From Dactylis glomerata (Eukaryota > Streptophyta > Magnoliopsida > Poales > Poaceae): DNA of 64,000 nt. Of the stretch, positions 32,958-44,697 are shown piece by piece; positions within the stretch are counted from its first letter, which is position 1, and each line of letters begins with the position of its first letter. The notes under the pieces are model-generated. The model was not told the origin of the DNA. It searched no databases and was given only the letters and a program-made list of their open reading frames with translations. Where the stretch lies: positions 310,001 to 374,000 of the forward strand of contig QXEO01001123.1 in the NCBI GenBank assembly GCA_007115705.1, written 5' to 3'. A program made the position numbers and the translations under genes.

Positions 32958-34690
32958 TACATAAGACCACGAAGATACCAGAGCCATCGCTAAAGCCTCT
33001 TCCCAAGAGAGCTTATGACCGGACTCCCGAGGAAAACGAGGCGATAGTACGCGCCGAAGTGAAGGCATTTTTTGCACCGAAAATGCCTGAGCCCAAGCCG
33101 ACATACACGGAGAAACAAAAGGACTGGGCTTATGGTATGCTTACTGCAGAGCCCCAATATAAGATGAATCTGCCATCAGACTATAAACGCGAAATTGAAA
33201 GGCAGAGTGACTTGGCCAAGGCAAAAAGAAGCGGGAAACAAATTCCCCAGCTTGGAGAACAGAAGAATCAATCGGTCGCCCCGCTCATAGTCGGCCCCCC
33301 GATATCGATACGTCCTTCAGAGCCGATTTGGAAGAGGACCGATTGTTATTGGACCCCAGAGTAGTAGCAGCTGCACAACTATTGGGTTTAACTGTAAGGG
33401 AGGCAAAAGAGAACGCGGACATCTTGAATGTGCCTCTTCTAGTTATATTAGGCCTTGAAGAAGCGCCAGTGGGAGAGGTAGTAGAGCAATATGTACTGGG
33501 GGGGCCTCTGATCAAGCCTGAGGAGGAACGCGGTCTATCAACACATATGCGAAATCTGCTCGGCTGGTACAAGGTGCATATACAAAAAAAGGACTTCAAA
33601 CGTTTTATTCTCTTGGACGTTAGAGAGGAGCATTACTTCAAAAGATACATGTTACATATTCCAATGGACGAATTGTTTCAGATATTCAATCAGCGCGATC
33701 TCGACAAGTCTACCATCAATTGCTATTGTCTGTAAGTGATTTATATTCAAGTATCTAGCTAAGCTCGTTCATTGCCTATATATCTTAATTAACTATATGA
33801 TTTTTGTATGCTATTATGCAGATTTAAGATGTTTGAATGCAAAAAAAAAGGAATCCATGACGTTGGGTTCATTGACCCATATATCATTAATGAAAGGATG
33901 TTAAAAGATCACCCCAGAGACGTGGAGAAGGACCTCTTTAGATTTTTTGTCAAGCAAAGTCTTAAAAGAGAACTTCTATTTCCTTACAACTTCAAGTGAG
34001 TGTTTCTATCTTCTAGACATTTTTTTTTGCTTACTCGATGTTAAGTGTAATTGATGAGTTATGCATGCGTGTCTGCAGTTACCACTGGATTCTGCTAAAG
34101 ATTCAATTGGACACATCAACTGTTCATATCTTGGACTCATTGGATAAGCCCGACGTTCTGTTTAGCGACATGAAAGAAATGCTGCAAAAGTAATTTCAAT
34201 CATTACCCGACTATATCAGCTTCTTTCATTAATTTCCTGATATCAAGTATTTAATAACTCATTTGCTCATTTTCTTTGCCCTGTAGCAGTTAGGACACGT
34301 TTCAGAAGGTCGGTAATAGGTGAATTCAAAGAACAGCTAACTTTTAAAAAGATAAAGGGTTTGCAGTAACCACCGGGGACCAATCTCTGTGGATTCTACG
34401 TCTGCGAGTTCATCCGGTGGTACACCAGTGAGCGGAGAGCACGTTCCACGGACTTTGATGTACGTAAATAATATTCACAGTTTTCTTTTATTATAATCAA
34501 TTGTGTTGAGTTTCATCCAACTTATATATATCCATATCGATCTTCTTAAAGTTGTATGTGATGCAGGGAGAAGCTCGTACCAACCCAGCGCCTAAAAGCA
34601 ATTCAAGAGGAGCTGGCAGGATTCATCATGAGGGAGGTCCTCTGTGAGAAAGGAGAACACTATGTGGAGGACGAAGAACGTTATCTGTAA
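32906..34690 (+). pseudogene. ORF2 (Ulp1-like protease protein) remnant of G
   Basis: It corresponds to the C-terminal half of H's ORF2 protein. The frame runs from the deletion junction to about 33300, shifts near the C-run at 33294-33300, and is open again to 33731. The exons that follow are 33822-33995 and 34079-34189, and then degenerate ones to the stop at 34688-34690. The protease-type signature is still readable: NYHWILLKIQ with the His, HILDSL with the Asp (both in 34079-34189), and NLCGFYVCEF with the Cys (around 34395-34425). A stop or shift near 34288 breaks the frame between Asp and Cys. It is non-functional as written. Confidence 0.75.
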
Positions 34691-35160
34691 TTTAGTGATC
34701 TCCATGTAACTTACTTTGTTTTGAAACTTGTTTGAAAAATAGTTATACATACACTTGTTTGAAATTGTAGTATATACAGTCGCAAGACATCGTATAATAT
34801 TATATATGCATGCACCAACGTGTAATGTGTATGTACTAGTCGTAGAATATAGGTACGGAAACTCGTTTGAAATTAAAATGAACCCTAATTAAGCATAAAC
34901 CCTAAACCTATAATCTGAAACAGCAATAAAAATAAAAACAAAAACAGAACACTTTAGTCCCGGTTCTCATTACGAATCGGGACTAAAGGTCCCCGAGACG
35001 GCGCTCCCAGCCGTGCCCACGTGGACGGCCATTAGTCCCGGTTCGTTTGCAACAGGGACTAAAGGCTGAGGGCCTTTAATCGCGTTTTGCTAGTCCCGGT
35101 TTGGAAACCAAGACTAAAGACCGTTACAGACCGGGATTAATGGCCCTTTTTCCACCAGTG
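34691..35160. other. 3' end of G
   Basis: AT-rich, then subterminal CCCGGTT-type repeats from about 34955 to the terminus. No ORF. Confidence 0.7.
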
Positions 35161-35862
35161 ATGGCGGCGCAGAACGACGTGTAGATAGAACCATGGTAGT
35201 TGTGCCACTTTTTGTATAGGCGCGACCGTAGTTTTTTGGGATCACTAACTGTGGGCCCTGCGTGGCCACACGAGGATAGCCAGGCACGTCCGACTGCTGT
35301 CCGCGTACTGCATTCGTGACCCAATTCTGAGTGAGGAATTGATCGGTCCTCCCCCTCGGTCCATTTGGATCGCGCCGTTGAGGCTTGAATTTACCGTCCT
35401 CCTGTCCACGAGGACCAAATTGAACACCCGTGGTTCGTTTGGATCGCGCAAGTGGAGATGCCGTTAGTCTTGGCGTCGGATTAAGATTCTTGTTACGGTT
35501 GACTAGACTTTGACTAAACAGTAGAAAACGATCCAGACGGCAGAGAATTGACGTTCTAAATCTAAAGGTGTATGAATGGCGGAGATTGGGCAAGCTAAGG
35601 ACACGGATGTGAAGGTTGCACATGAAAGCTATAAGATTCAAACGAACTGATTTATACTATTGTAAGCTCAGAATCGATCACACGGATTAATTTATTTCCT
35701 CTAACAGCACGCACATGCAAAGCCGAGAATTGAACGGACACACGCGTTGTTGCATCTAATATATTGATCAGTCAGGAAATTTTCTCATCTCTCAGTATAC
35801 TTGGAAGAATCACCATTGAGATTTGTATTCCTGAGAAACAGCAAACTGTAACTGTAGCCGCG
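35161..35862. other. Unassigned intergenic DNA
   Basis: A 175-codon minus-strand frame reaches into G and contains no recognisable domain; I do not call it. Two similar segments with GTTTGGATCGCG-like words occur (35360-35380, 35425-35450). It may include the 3' UTR of the minus-strand gene. Confidence 0.4.
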
Positions 35863-36368
35863 CTACACTAGATCTGACGCAGACATAGTGGACGACGTCG
35901 TCGCTAGCTCTGCTTCTGGCGACCCTGCTAGCGTAGTCTTCCATTGCTCGTAGAACAACAGGACTATGTACAGGGCGAGGAGGCACAAAAACCCGCCCAA
36001 GATCGCCTTGCGCAATGCTTCGACAGACACGCCCGGTGATTCTCGGAAGGGCCAGACAACCCAGGCCGCCGCGTCCACGGCCACGCTGCCAATCATGGCG
36101 GCCAAGATGCACTGCAATATAATGGTTGGGTAGCATCAAGCTGACCAACAATCTAAGCTACATGTAGATGTATGTATGTACGTGTGTCTCGTACCCGTTC
36201 ACATATGTCGAGCCTGCCCACAAAATTCCGCCATGTGGAGACGGCGGAGTCGTCCTCCGGCCTGGTCTCAGCCGGTGAACTGCCACCATCGCCGCCGTCG
36301 CTGCTGATCGGCGTCAAGGAGGAAGACGCCGCCGCCGACGCCGATGCCGGAAGTTGGGTTATCTTCAT
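35863..36368 (-). CDS. Small two-exon membrane protein (140 aa), unknown function
   Basis: Minus-strand exon 1 spans 36368-36195 (58 codons) and exon 2 36111-35863 (82 codons and stop). The intron has donor GTACGAG and acceptor ATTGCAG. The join keeps frame, and codon use is GC-rich as in grass genes. The first 58 residues are Ser/Ala/Asp-rich and end in STWRNFVGRLDICER. Exon 2 opens with a hydrophobic segment (CILAAMIGSVAVDAAAWVVW), a short polar loop, and a second hydrophobic segment (AILGGFLCLLALYIVLLFY) followed by a polar tail. Two membrane passes are likely. I do not recognise the family. It is the only non-transposon gene candidate between the two towers. A short spurious ORF remains possible, but the splice signals and membrane pattern argue for a real gene. 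Confidence 0.55.
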
Positions 36369-38395
36369 GTTGCGCTATCGTCGGAAGATGGCTAGCTGTG
36401 GGGGAAATTCAGTTTGTCCTAGGTAGATTGATTTCGTATCGATACGGGGAGGTTGTTAGTATCTGACGGTTCTGCCACTTTAATTAGCCGGCATGTGATG
36501 GCAGGGAGCTAGAAATCACGCTGATTGTATTCCGGCAACAACACGCACATGCAAGCCGAGAAGCAAACGGACTCCACGATCAACGGCTTAGGGTTGGAGT
36601 ACGATTTGCCGATCGTAGTTGGAGTACTAGTGGGACTAGGGAATATAGTTTGGGTTAGGGCGGATTGATTTTTGTTTACATTTGGACTGTAAATCGAACT
36701 GCAGATGGCTTGTTAGGCGGAAGGGATCAGACCGGAGAAGTAGGCCGTTTTGGGCAAAAGATGCAGAGCAACGAGGGAGGAAACCGTGATGTCAAAGCAG
36801 CACCTCTACATAATCTTGGATAACTGGCAGCTGGAATTCAGCATCCGCAAGGTTGATTTCGGCAGCTCATGCAAAGCACGGGATGTCGCCGCCTGCCTGC
36901 CACATATGGCTGCTTTCACTTTAGGCAGGAACATCACGGGTCGCCCATCCATACGGAAATCACTTTCAGTTAGATTTCATCGAAATTCACTAAATATAAC
37001 TGATTTTGGTAAACACAAAAATAATTATGTTTCGGTCAAAATATTTCAGCCATTTCAGTAATACACATGGTTTCAAAGAAATCTTAAAGATTTATTAATA
37101 TTTAAGAGAAAATTCTAGCACGTTGGCCAAAAGATTTTTTTCTTCAAAATCCATGAATTGCATTAAAATTCAGTGAAATTTAGTATTAGGTTGGAGTACA
37201 ATTTGCCGATCGTAGATTGGGTCCGTTTGATGTTCGGAAGGTCCCTGAAAGTCAAAAATATGCAAAATCAAGCAAATTTAGTGAAATGATATAACATAGA
37301 TTGGGATCGTAGATTGGGTCTGATCGTAAATTGGGATCGTAGATTGGGTCCGTTTGATCATATATAACATGGTGTCAGCGCAAATAATAAGATGACATCG
37401 CAATAGTGAGAGGGCCCATACATATCACTCCATCGTTAGGAGGAGCAAATCCCAATCTCAAACTTTCATGTTCTCATACCCCCTTTCCAATACATTTGAA
37501 ACTTGCCTTTTTTTATCACCCTTTTACAGACTGATGTCTAGCATGACCAACACATAATTTACATAGTGAGAGAGCAAGAAATTCTCATGGTTCTAAGAAT
37601 TACATAATAAGGACACACTTCTAAGGTATGCTACCAACAATAACAAATCCGTCTCGTAGTGTATCAGTTGACTTGGGTTGGTTCAGCATTATTTTTCAAC
37701 CAAACAATCCACTCACAATTTATTTCCAGCATCCTTGTTACTATAACAAAGCCAATGATTAGAAACTCTTAATCATCAAAAAATGAGCTAGTCACATTAG
37801 AAGCATTTTTAGAAGTTTGTTTATCTCTTTACACGTGCATGTGGGCTTTTCTCCAAATCCCGTATTCAAGAACCACAATAGTTATAGCTTAAAGAATAAG
37901 CTTAACAATAAATATGAAATTATTTAATAAAAAACTTATTATTGTATCTAGGGCATAACTCCTTCATTTAGTGGAATGCTATCACCTTTTAATTATTGAA
38001 AACACTAGAAATATCTGGCAGTCATAACATTGCAATTCATAAAAGGAGTTACAAAATTATCTGGCAACTATTTTTTATTAACTTGACAATTGTTTCATGT
38101 TAATCTGCAACTATAATATATAAGAATGCAACTTTTACGATGACAAACAAGTCATGAAAACATACTAACATGTTGATCGAATAAGAACTCGGCGGTGGAG
38201 ATGGATTGTTAATTGAATTAAATATTTAGTAGATAAGCCATTTTGAATATTTTAGAATTTGCAATTAATGTGAGATGAGATAATTAACATGCATTGCATG
38301 TGCTCTCCCTCTAAGGGAGGAGCCCCATTGATGAACACCCCCTAACAAATAAAGAGTAACCAAATATTTCTTTGAAGTGAAGGTGATATCTTATA
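36369..38395. other. Unassigned AT-rich DNA
   Basis: No credible ORF. Short repeated words (GATTGGGATCGTAGATTGGG-like, 37197-37355; related TTTGCCGATCGTAG at 36607) suggest an old repeat. Nothing else is recognised. Confidence 0.4.
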
Positions 38396-38620
38396 CTCCT
38401 CTATCTCAAAATGTAAGGCACCTTGATTTTTTGTAGGTCAACAATTTAATATATTTGACTATGATTTTCACTTATAATATCTCAAAAAATTGTGAATAAA
38501 GCTACATGAAATCAAAAAGATGCAAGGAAAGTACAATGATACAATTTATTCAATTTCAATCCATATAAATTGTTATGTATGAGAGCACGGTCAAAGTCGT
38601 GCATTCATTTTGAGATGGAG
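38396..38620. mobile_element. Stowaway-like MITE (225 bp)
   Basis: The ends CTCCTCTATCTCAAAATG and CATTTTGAGATGGAG are imperfect inverted repeats of the Stowaway type (CTCC...CAAAAT). They are flanked by TA on both sides (38394-38395 and 38621-38622). The interior is AT-rich with no ORF. Confidence 0.75.
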
Positions 38621-39501
38621 TATTCTAGAACTAGAATTTATTAAAATAAACTATTGTTTTGATTTTTTTGAAAAGATAGTTCCATCATTTTTGTAAAATA
38701 AAAGAGATAAATAATAATGTTTGTCTAAAACAATTACAAAGAGAAATATTGTGTTGGCATCACATGACATGATCATAAAGACTATTTCTGCTGCATTTTA
38801 CCACATTGTTATTCTAAACACTTCAATTGCAAGCAAAATATGACAAAATTCAATAGGAGGGAAACACAAAACAAGATTTTGTTTTGGAAATTTTTACATT
38901 ATTTATATTAATAGCGGTATGGTTGAAAGCATATTTTTCGAGAAGAATGGAACATGGGATTTAGACCATAAAACAAAGGATTTTGGCCTAGGAGGGACCC
39001 GCTTTGCCAAGTACATCAAACTAGGACGGTCGCTTTGTCAAGTACATCAGACTAGGACGGTCTGCACGCCACATAATCAAAAATACAATACTCCGAACGA
39101 AATTAGCACCATATGTGGGCACATTGAAAGAGTTTAGTCATCGTGCCGATGCACATTTTTGAGTTCAAGGAACCTCTTGGACTTACCTCACAAGTTTAAT
39201 GATTGGAAAGATGCATTTCACTTGAGTGCGCATGTTCTTTGTCTTTGGGCATCCGACAAGCTGGCATAGTGGTTTTCGCTTGCATGCATGATGTCAGATT
39301 ACCGTTCTATTTACCTCCCATTTGATCTAAACCTGGACATACAATGGTGAGGGCTAGGTTTGGATCAGACTTTGCAGAGCCTCACTTTGACATGTCAACA
39401 CAACCCCTGACCGGCCACAAACCTAAGACTCGAGAGAATATGTATGTTGGAGTATCTATTTTTAAAACTTTAATCATTTTAGGAAAACATGTCAGCACAA
39501 C
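38621..39501. other. Unassigned AT-rich DNA up to the K insertion site
   Basis: No credible ORF. It contains a 31 bp tandem duplication at 39001-39062. Near 39400 the words ACACAACCCCTG echo the sequence just right of K (55688-55699). Confidence 0.4.
39001..39062. repeat. Two-copy 31 bp tandem repeat
   Basis: 39001-39031 and 39032-39062 share 29 of 31 bases (unit begins GCTTTGCCAAGTACATCA). Confidence 0.85.
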
Positions 39502-39856
39502 CAGTGGCGGAGCTAGAAATTTCTTTGAGGGTGTGCACACTCTTTAAAAATACTGGAGTAAGCTATTTCTCTTCACTTTTGACAATTATTATGAAGAATT
39601 TTTTTGAGAATCGCATATGGACTCATCTATTCATATTTTGTAAAAAGGGCAGCATGCTATCATTGTTTCTCTTCACTTTTGACAACTCTACAAGAAAAGT
39701 AACAACAAAATGCAATAAAAAAGTATTTGACAGTAAATAGAGCCTATTGCCATTTTGCTAATACTAGGCTAGGCCAGCCTCTAGCATGCTGCTCCTCCTG
39801 CTCAGGGCTCAGGTGGTACTCTGCTCTTTGGCTAGAGTTATGAGCTATAATCTCTA

Positions 39857-40170
39857 AGGGAATGAGCAATGGGGGCAGTGGTATGCTACTGCCCCACGTA
39901 AGCACGAACTTAAAAAGTAAATGGAGCAATTGGTCTGAAGAATATTGGTCCAGCCCATGACACTTTATCTCTCTCTCAAAAGCTGCTTTAGTTTCTCACT
40001 TTCCCTCTCACCTTTTTCTCTCTCTCTCTTCACTTTTTATTTTGAAGAGGCAGCCTCTTACAGAAGAGACCGCCTCTCCAAAAGTATATCATCCAAACCT
40101 AAATTGGACCACCCGAACCTAACTAAAGCTACGAGGCAGCACCCCTGGGGCTATACATTGTACATGCCCT
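39857..40170. mobile_element. MITE copy 1 (AGGG..CCCT ends)
   Basis: Starts AGGGAATGAGCAATGG and ends CATTGTACATGCCCT. Interior TACTGCCCCA, a CT-rich run, and GCCTCTTACAGAAG are shared with copy 2. The superfamily is uncertain. Confidence 0.65.
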
Positions 40171-41322
40171 AAGGGCATGAGCAATGGGAGCAGTGGTATG
40201 TTACTGCCCCATGTCAGCATGAACCTAAAAAAGTAAATGGAGTAATTGGTGTGAAGAATATTGATCCAGCTCATGACACTTTCTCTCTCCCTCGAAAGCT
40301 GCTTTAGTTTCTCTCTTTCCCTCTCACCTTTTTCTCTCTCTCTCTCTTCACTTTTTGTTTTGAAGAGGCAGCCTGTTGCAGAAGAGACCACTTCTCCAAA
40401 AGTATATTATCCAAGCCTAAATTGGACCACCCGAACCTAGCTAAAGATGCGAGGCAGCGCCCCTGGGGCTATACAGGGTGTGTTTGGTAGCCTGCAAAAA
40501 GTTGAACCAAGCTCTAGGGAACCAACAGCCTGTTGATTGGAGTCCCAGGTTGCATCCAAAACGTGGCCGGCGTGGTGCGTAAAGCACCCTCCGCCCATGC
40601 CCTGGGGATACCTCCGAATCGAGCGTTTCCACGGGGCCAGGCTCGTCTCTGGCTCCAGTGAGCCAAAATCGGTCAAAGCTGTAAGTAGACTCGCTTCCCC
40701 TCACCCTCCTTTAATGTTCTCTATCCTTCCTCTAAACAGCTCCTTCATAGTACCACAACCATGAATCGTTGAAGCATGTGTCACTAGTAGAAAAAGGGTC
40801 TTTGGTCCAGCACCCAAATGTCATCTGTCCCGGTTCGGCTGGCCATTGGGGACCAATGACACTTATTGGTCCGGTCCATGCCGCCTGGAGATTAGTCCCG
40901 GTTCATTTCGGGGTATCGGTCCCGGTTTGTGGCATTAACCGGGACCAAGGCCTCCCCAGCATGACACGTGCCTCTATGCGGGTCATTGGTCCCGGTTCAT
41001 GGCATGAACCGGGATCAAAGACCCTCCCCTGGCTATAAATTGATACCCAGCCCTTTGCCCTTTGCCACAAAAATTTGCTGAATTGTGTGTGTGGTGTGGG
41101 TGCTAGCTTTTTTTTCCTTTGATTGCACACAAGGTGTTCGACGAAATGTCCATGCCACATTTAAGTTCGCACAACACGGTATCCTCCGCCGAGGTTAGCA
41201 ACCTTATCTTCTTCATCTGTAACTGATATAAAAATCTTGCATATGTGTCCATGTGGGTGGTCATTTCACTATTCATGATGTTATTATAATAGTTAATTAT
41301 TATAACGCAGATCGATGCGCGG

Positions 41323-44300
41323 ATGCGATGGATGTACGGCGACCGACGCGATTCTGATTTTATTGCAGGCCTGCATAAATTTATCGATGTGGCTAAGGCA
41401 AACAAAGTGGATAATTTTATGCCTTGTCCCTGCATCGACTGTCGAAATTTGACGGAGCACTCTGCCCCGAGAATCCTTCAAAGCCATCTGCTTCGGAGAG
41501 GTTTCATGCCCGGATATTATTGTTGGGCCATGCACGGAGAAAGAGGGGTTAGGCTGGAAGAAAATGAAGAAGAGGATGATGACAGCTATCCTGAAGAATA
41601 CGGTGATACTGCAATGGAAGACAATAAAGAAGAGGGAGGCGGCAATGAAGAAGAACAACGGGCATCGGATGAGCCCGGTGATGGTCTTGGTCGGGTCATT
41701 TCTGATGCAAAGCAACAATGCGATACAGAAAGGGAGAAGCTGAAGTTGGAGGCCATGCAAAACGATCACAAAAAGTTATTATACCCAAATTGCGAAGATG
41801 GCAGCACAAAGCTCGGTACCACACTTGAATTGCTGAAATGGAAGGCAGAGGCTGGTTTATCTGACAAGGGATTTGAGAAGTTACTGAAAATAATAAAGCC
41901 AAAGCTTCCAAAGGATAATGAGCTGCCCGAGACAACGTACGAAGCAAAGAAGACTATCTGCCCTCTAGGATTAGATGTGGAGAAGATACATGCATGCATT
42001 AATGACTGTATCTTATACCGTGGTGAGAAGTATGAGAATATGGATAAATGTCTGGTATGCACTGCATGTCGGTACAAGATCAGACAAGATGACCCTGGTG
42101 ATGTTGAGGGTGATGACGAGCCCCCCAGGAAGAAGGTTCCTGCTAAGGTTATGTGGTATGCTCCTATAATACCACGGTTGAAACGTCTGTTCAGAAACAA
42201 AGAGCATGCTAGGTTGTTGCGATGGCACAAAGAAGAGCGTAAGAAAGACGGGAAACTGAGACACCCCGCCGATGGGTCGCAGTGGAGAAACATCGAGAGA
42301 AAGTACTCAAACTTTGCAGGTGATGCGAGGAACTTATGGTTTGGTCTAAGTACAGACGGCATGAATCCTTTTGGGGAGCAGAGCTGCAGTCACAGCACCT
42401 GGCCCGTGACTCTATGTATCTACAACCTTCCTCCTTGGTTGTGCATGAAGCGGAAGTTCATTATGATGCCAGTGCTCATCCAAGGACCGAAGCAACCCGG
42501 CAACGACATTGATGTGTATCTAAGGCCATTAGTCGATGAACTATTGCAGCTGTGGGCAGAACCAGGTGTAAAGGTGTGGGATGAGCACAAACAGGAGCCA
42601 TTTGACCTACGAGCGTTGCTGTTCGTAACCATCAATGATTGGCCTGCTCTTAGTAATATTTCAGGACAGTCAAACAAGGGATACAATGCATGCACGCACT
42701 GTTTAGATAAGACTAAAGGTACATATTTGGATAAATGTAAGAAGGTTGTGTACCTGGAGTGTCGTAAATTTCTTCCGACCAATCATCAAGTAAGAAAAAA
42801 AGGCAAGCATTTCAACGGTGAGGCAGATCACCGGAAGAAGCCTAAGCTCCCTAAAGGTGCTGATGTATTTGGTATGGTGAAGGACCTAGAAGTAATATTT
42901 GGAAAGAGTTCTGGCGGTCAATCTGTTCCGAAAGACCCCATTACCGGACACACGGCCATGTGGAAGAAGAAATCTATATTTTGGGAGCTTGAGTATTGGA
43001 AAGACCTAGAGGTCCGTTCTTCAATCGATGTGATGCACGTGACGAAGAATCTTTGCGTGAACCTGCTAGGCTTCCTAGGCGTGTATGGGAAGACAAAAGA
43101 TACACCAGAAGCACGGGAGGACCAGCAACGTATCAAAGACCCATACAACAAGCATACTGATAAAGGCCGTCAATACTTAAGCAGCTACGCTCTTACCAAA
43201 GCAGAGAAGGAAATCTTTTTTGAATGCCTGAATAGTATCAAGGTCCCGGCTGGGTTCTTGTCTAATATAAAGGGAATAATAAATATGGCAGAGAAAAAAT
43301 TCCAGAACCTGAAGTCTCATGATTGTCACGTGATTATGACACAGTTGCTTCCGGTTGCATTGAGGGGGCTTCTACCGGAAAATGTTCGAGTACCCATTGT
43401 GAAGCTATGTGCATTCCTCAATGCAATATCTCAGAAGGTGATCGATCGAGAAAGTCTAGAAAGGCTGCAAAAGGATGTGGTCCAATGTCTTGTCAGTTTT
43501 GAGTTGGTGTTCCCCCCGTCCTTCTTCAATATTATGACGCATCTCTTAGTTCACCTAGTTGATGAGATTTCCATTCTCGGTCCTGTATTTCTGCACAATA
43601 TGTTCCCCTTCGAGAGGTTCATGGGAGTCTTAAAGAAATATGTTCATAATCGTGCAAGGCCAGAAGGAAGCATCTCCAAGGGCTATGGAACAGAGGAGGT
43701 CATTGGGTTCTGTGTTGACTTTCTTCCTGACCTTAAGCCGATTGGTGTTCCTGAATCACGGTATGAGGGGAGACTAAGTGGAAAAGGCACGCTAGGAAAG
43801 AAAGCAATGATATTTAGGGACGGGCATTCTTTGAATCAAGCACACTACACAGTTTTACAAAGCTCTACCTTCGTGGCTCCGTATATCAAGGAACACATGA
43901 ATGTTGTACGCTCTAAGTTCCCGGGGAAGGATGACTACTGGATTAAAGAAAATCACATGGAGACTTTTGGCACTTGGTTGCAATTACATCTCATAAATGA
44001 CACCACTATTGGAGATCAGCTCTACTTGTTGGCCGCGACACCATCTGCAACTGTATTGACTTTCCAAGGGTACGAGATAAATGGGAATACATTTTACACG
44101 ATCTCCCAAGATAAAAAGAGCACTAACCAAAATAGTGGTGTCCGCTTTGATGCAACATGTGACAATGGGAAAAAGGACACATACTATGGTTACATAGAGG
44201 AGATATGGGAACTTGACTATGGACCTACTTTTAAGGTCCCTTTGTTTCGGTGCAGTTGGGTCAACATGAATAGAGAAGGGGTAAAGGTGGACCAGCTGTA

Positions 44301-44630
44301 CGGAATGACAACAGTGGATCTCAAGAATCTTGGTTACAGAGATGAACCATTCGTCCTAGCCAATGATGTGGCTCAGGTTTTCTATGTGAAGGACATGTCC
44401 TCCAGACCGAAAAAAGGAAAAATAAGGAAACGAATACATCAGACGATGAGCCCAGGCGTCACATAGTTCTTTCAGGGAAAAGAAACATCGCGGGAGTCGA
44501 GGACAAGACAGACATGTCAGCAGATTATGATAAGTTTGAAGAAATTCCGCCCTTCACCGTGAAAACTGACCCTTGCATCCCGTTAAATAATGAAGATGCT
44601 CCATGGTTACGGCCTAAGAAGCGATCATAG
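41323..44630 (+). CDS. CACTA transposase (TNP2/En-Spm type), C-terminal tail frameshifted
   Basis: It cuts and joins DNA at CACTA ends. ATG 41323 follows an AACGCAG acceptor-like site and gives MRWMYGDRRDSDF, the usual N-terminus of grass CACTA transposases. In order: transposase-associated N-terminal domain (1-80, with CPCIDC); acidic linker; Cys-containing region (around 220-250); DDE transposase domain (Transposase_21 type, around 330-600); DUF4218-type region (around 690-800); DUF4216-type region (around 940-1020). Likely catalytic acids are D345 (FGLSTDG), D569 (IDVMHVTKN) and E764 (FPFERFMG). There are no stops over 1047 codons. The frame ends at 44464-44466, but the conserved tail continues in another phase to TAG 44628-44630, so an indel in the A-rich stretch around 44405-44425 has removed about 55 residues. 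Confidence 0.9.
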
Positions 44631-44697
44631 GCAAGGGATCGACATACGCGACGAAGGAGAATTACCCTAAACCCTATGTAAATCTATGTAATGTATG

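Larger units (their letters stand above)
31039..35160 (+). mobile_element. CACTA transposon G, internally deleted (4122 bp)
   Basis: The ends are CACTAGTGGAAAAAG and CTTTTTCCACCAGTG reversed-complemented (CACTGGTGGAAAAAG). The flanking triplets GTG (31036-31038) and ATG (35161-35163) match at two of three bases. Subterminal TTTAGTCCCGGT-type repeats in both orientations fill 31070-31320 and 34955-35140, as is typical of Triticeae CACTA elements. The coding part is a transposase N-terminus fused to ORF2. It is a non-autonomous deletion derivative related to, but distinct from, element H. Confidence 0.88.

Noticed and set aside
35114..35641. 175-codon minus-strand ORF
   Set aside because: Runs through the terminus of CACTA element G; not a coherent host protein.
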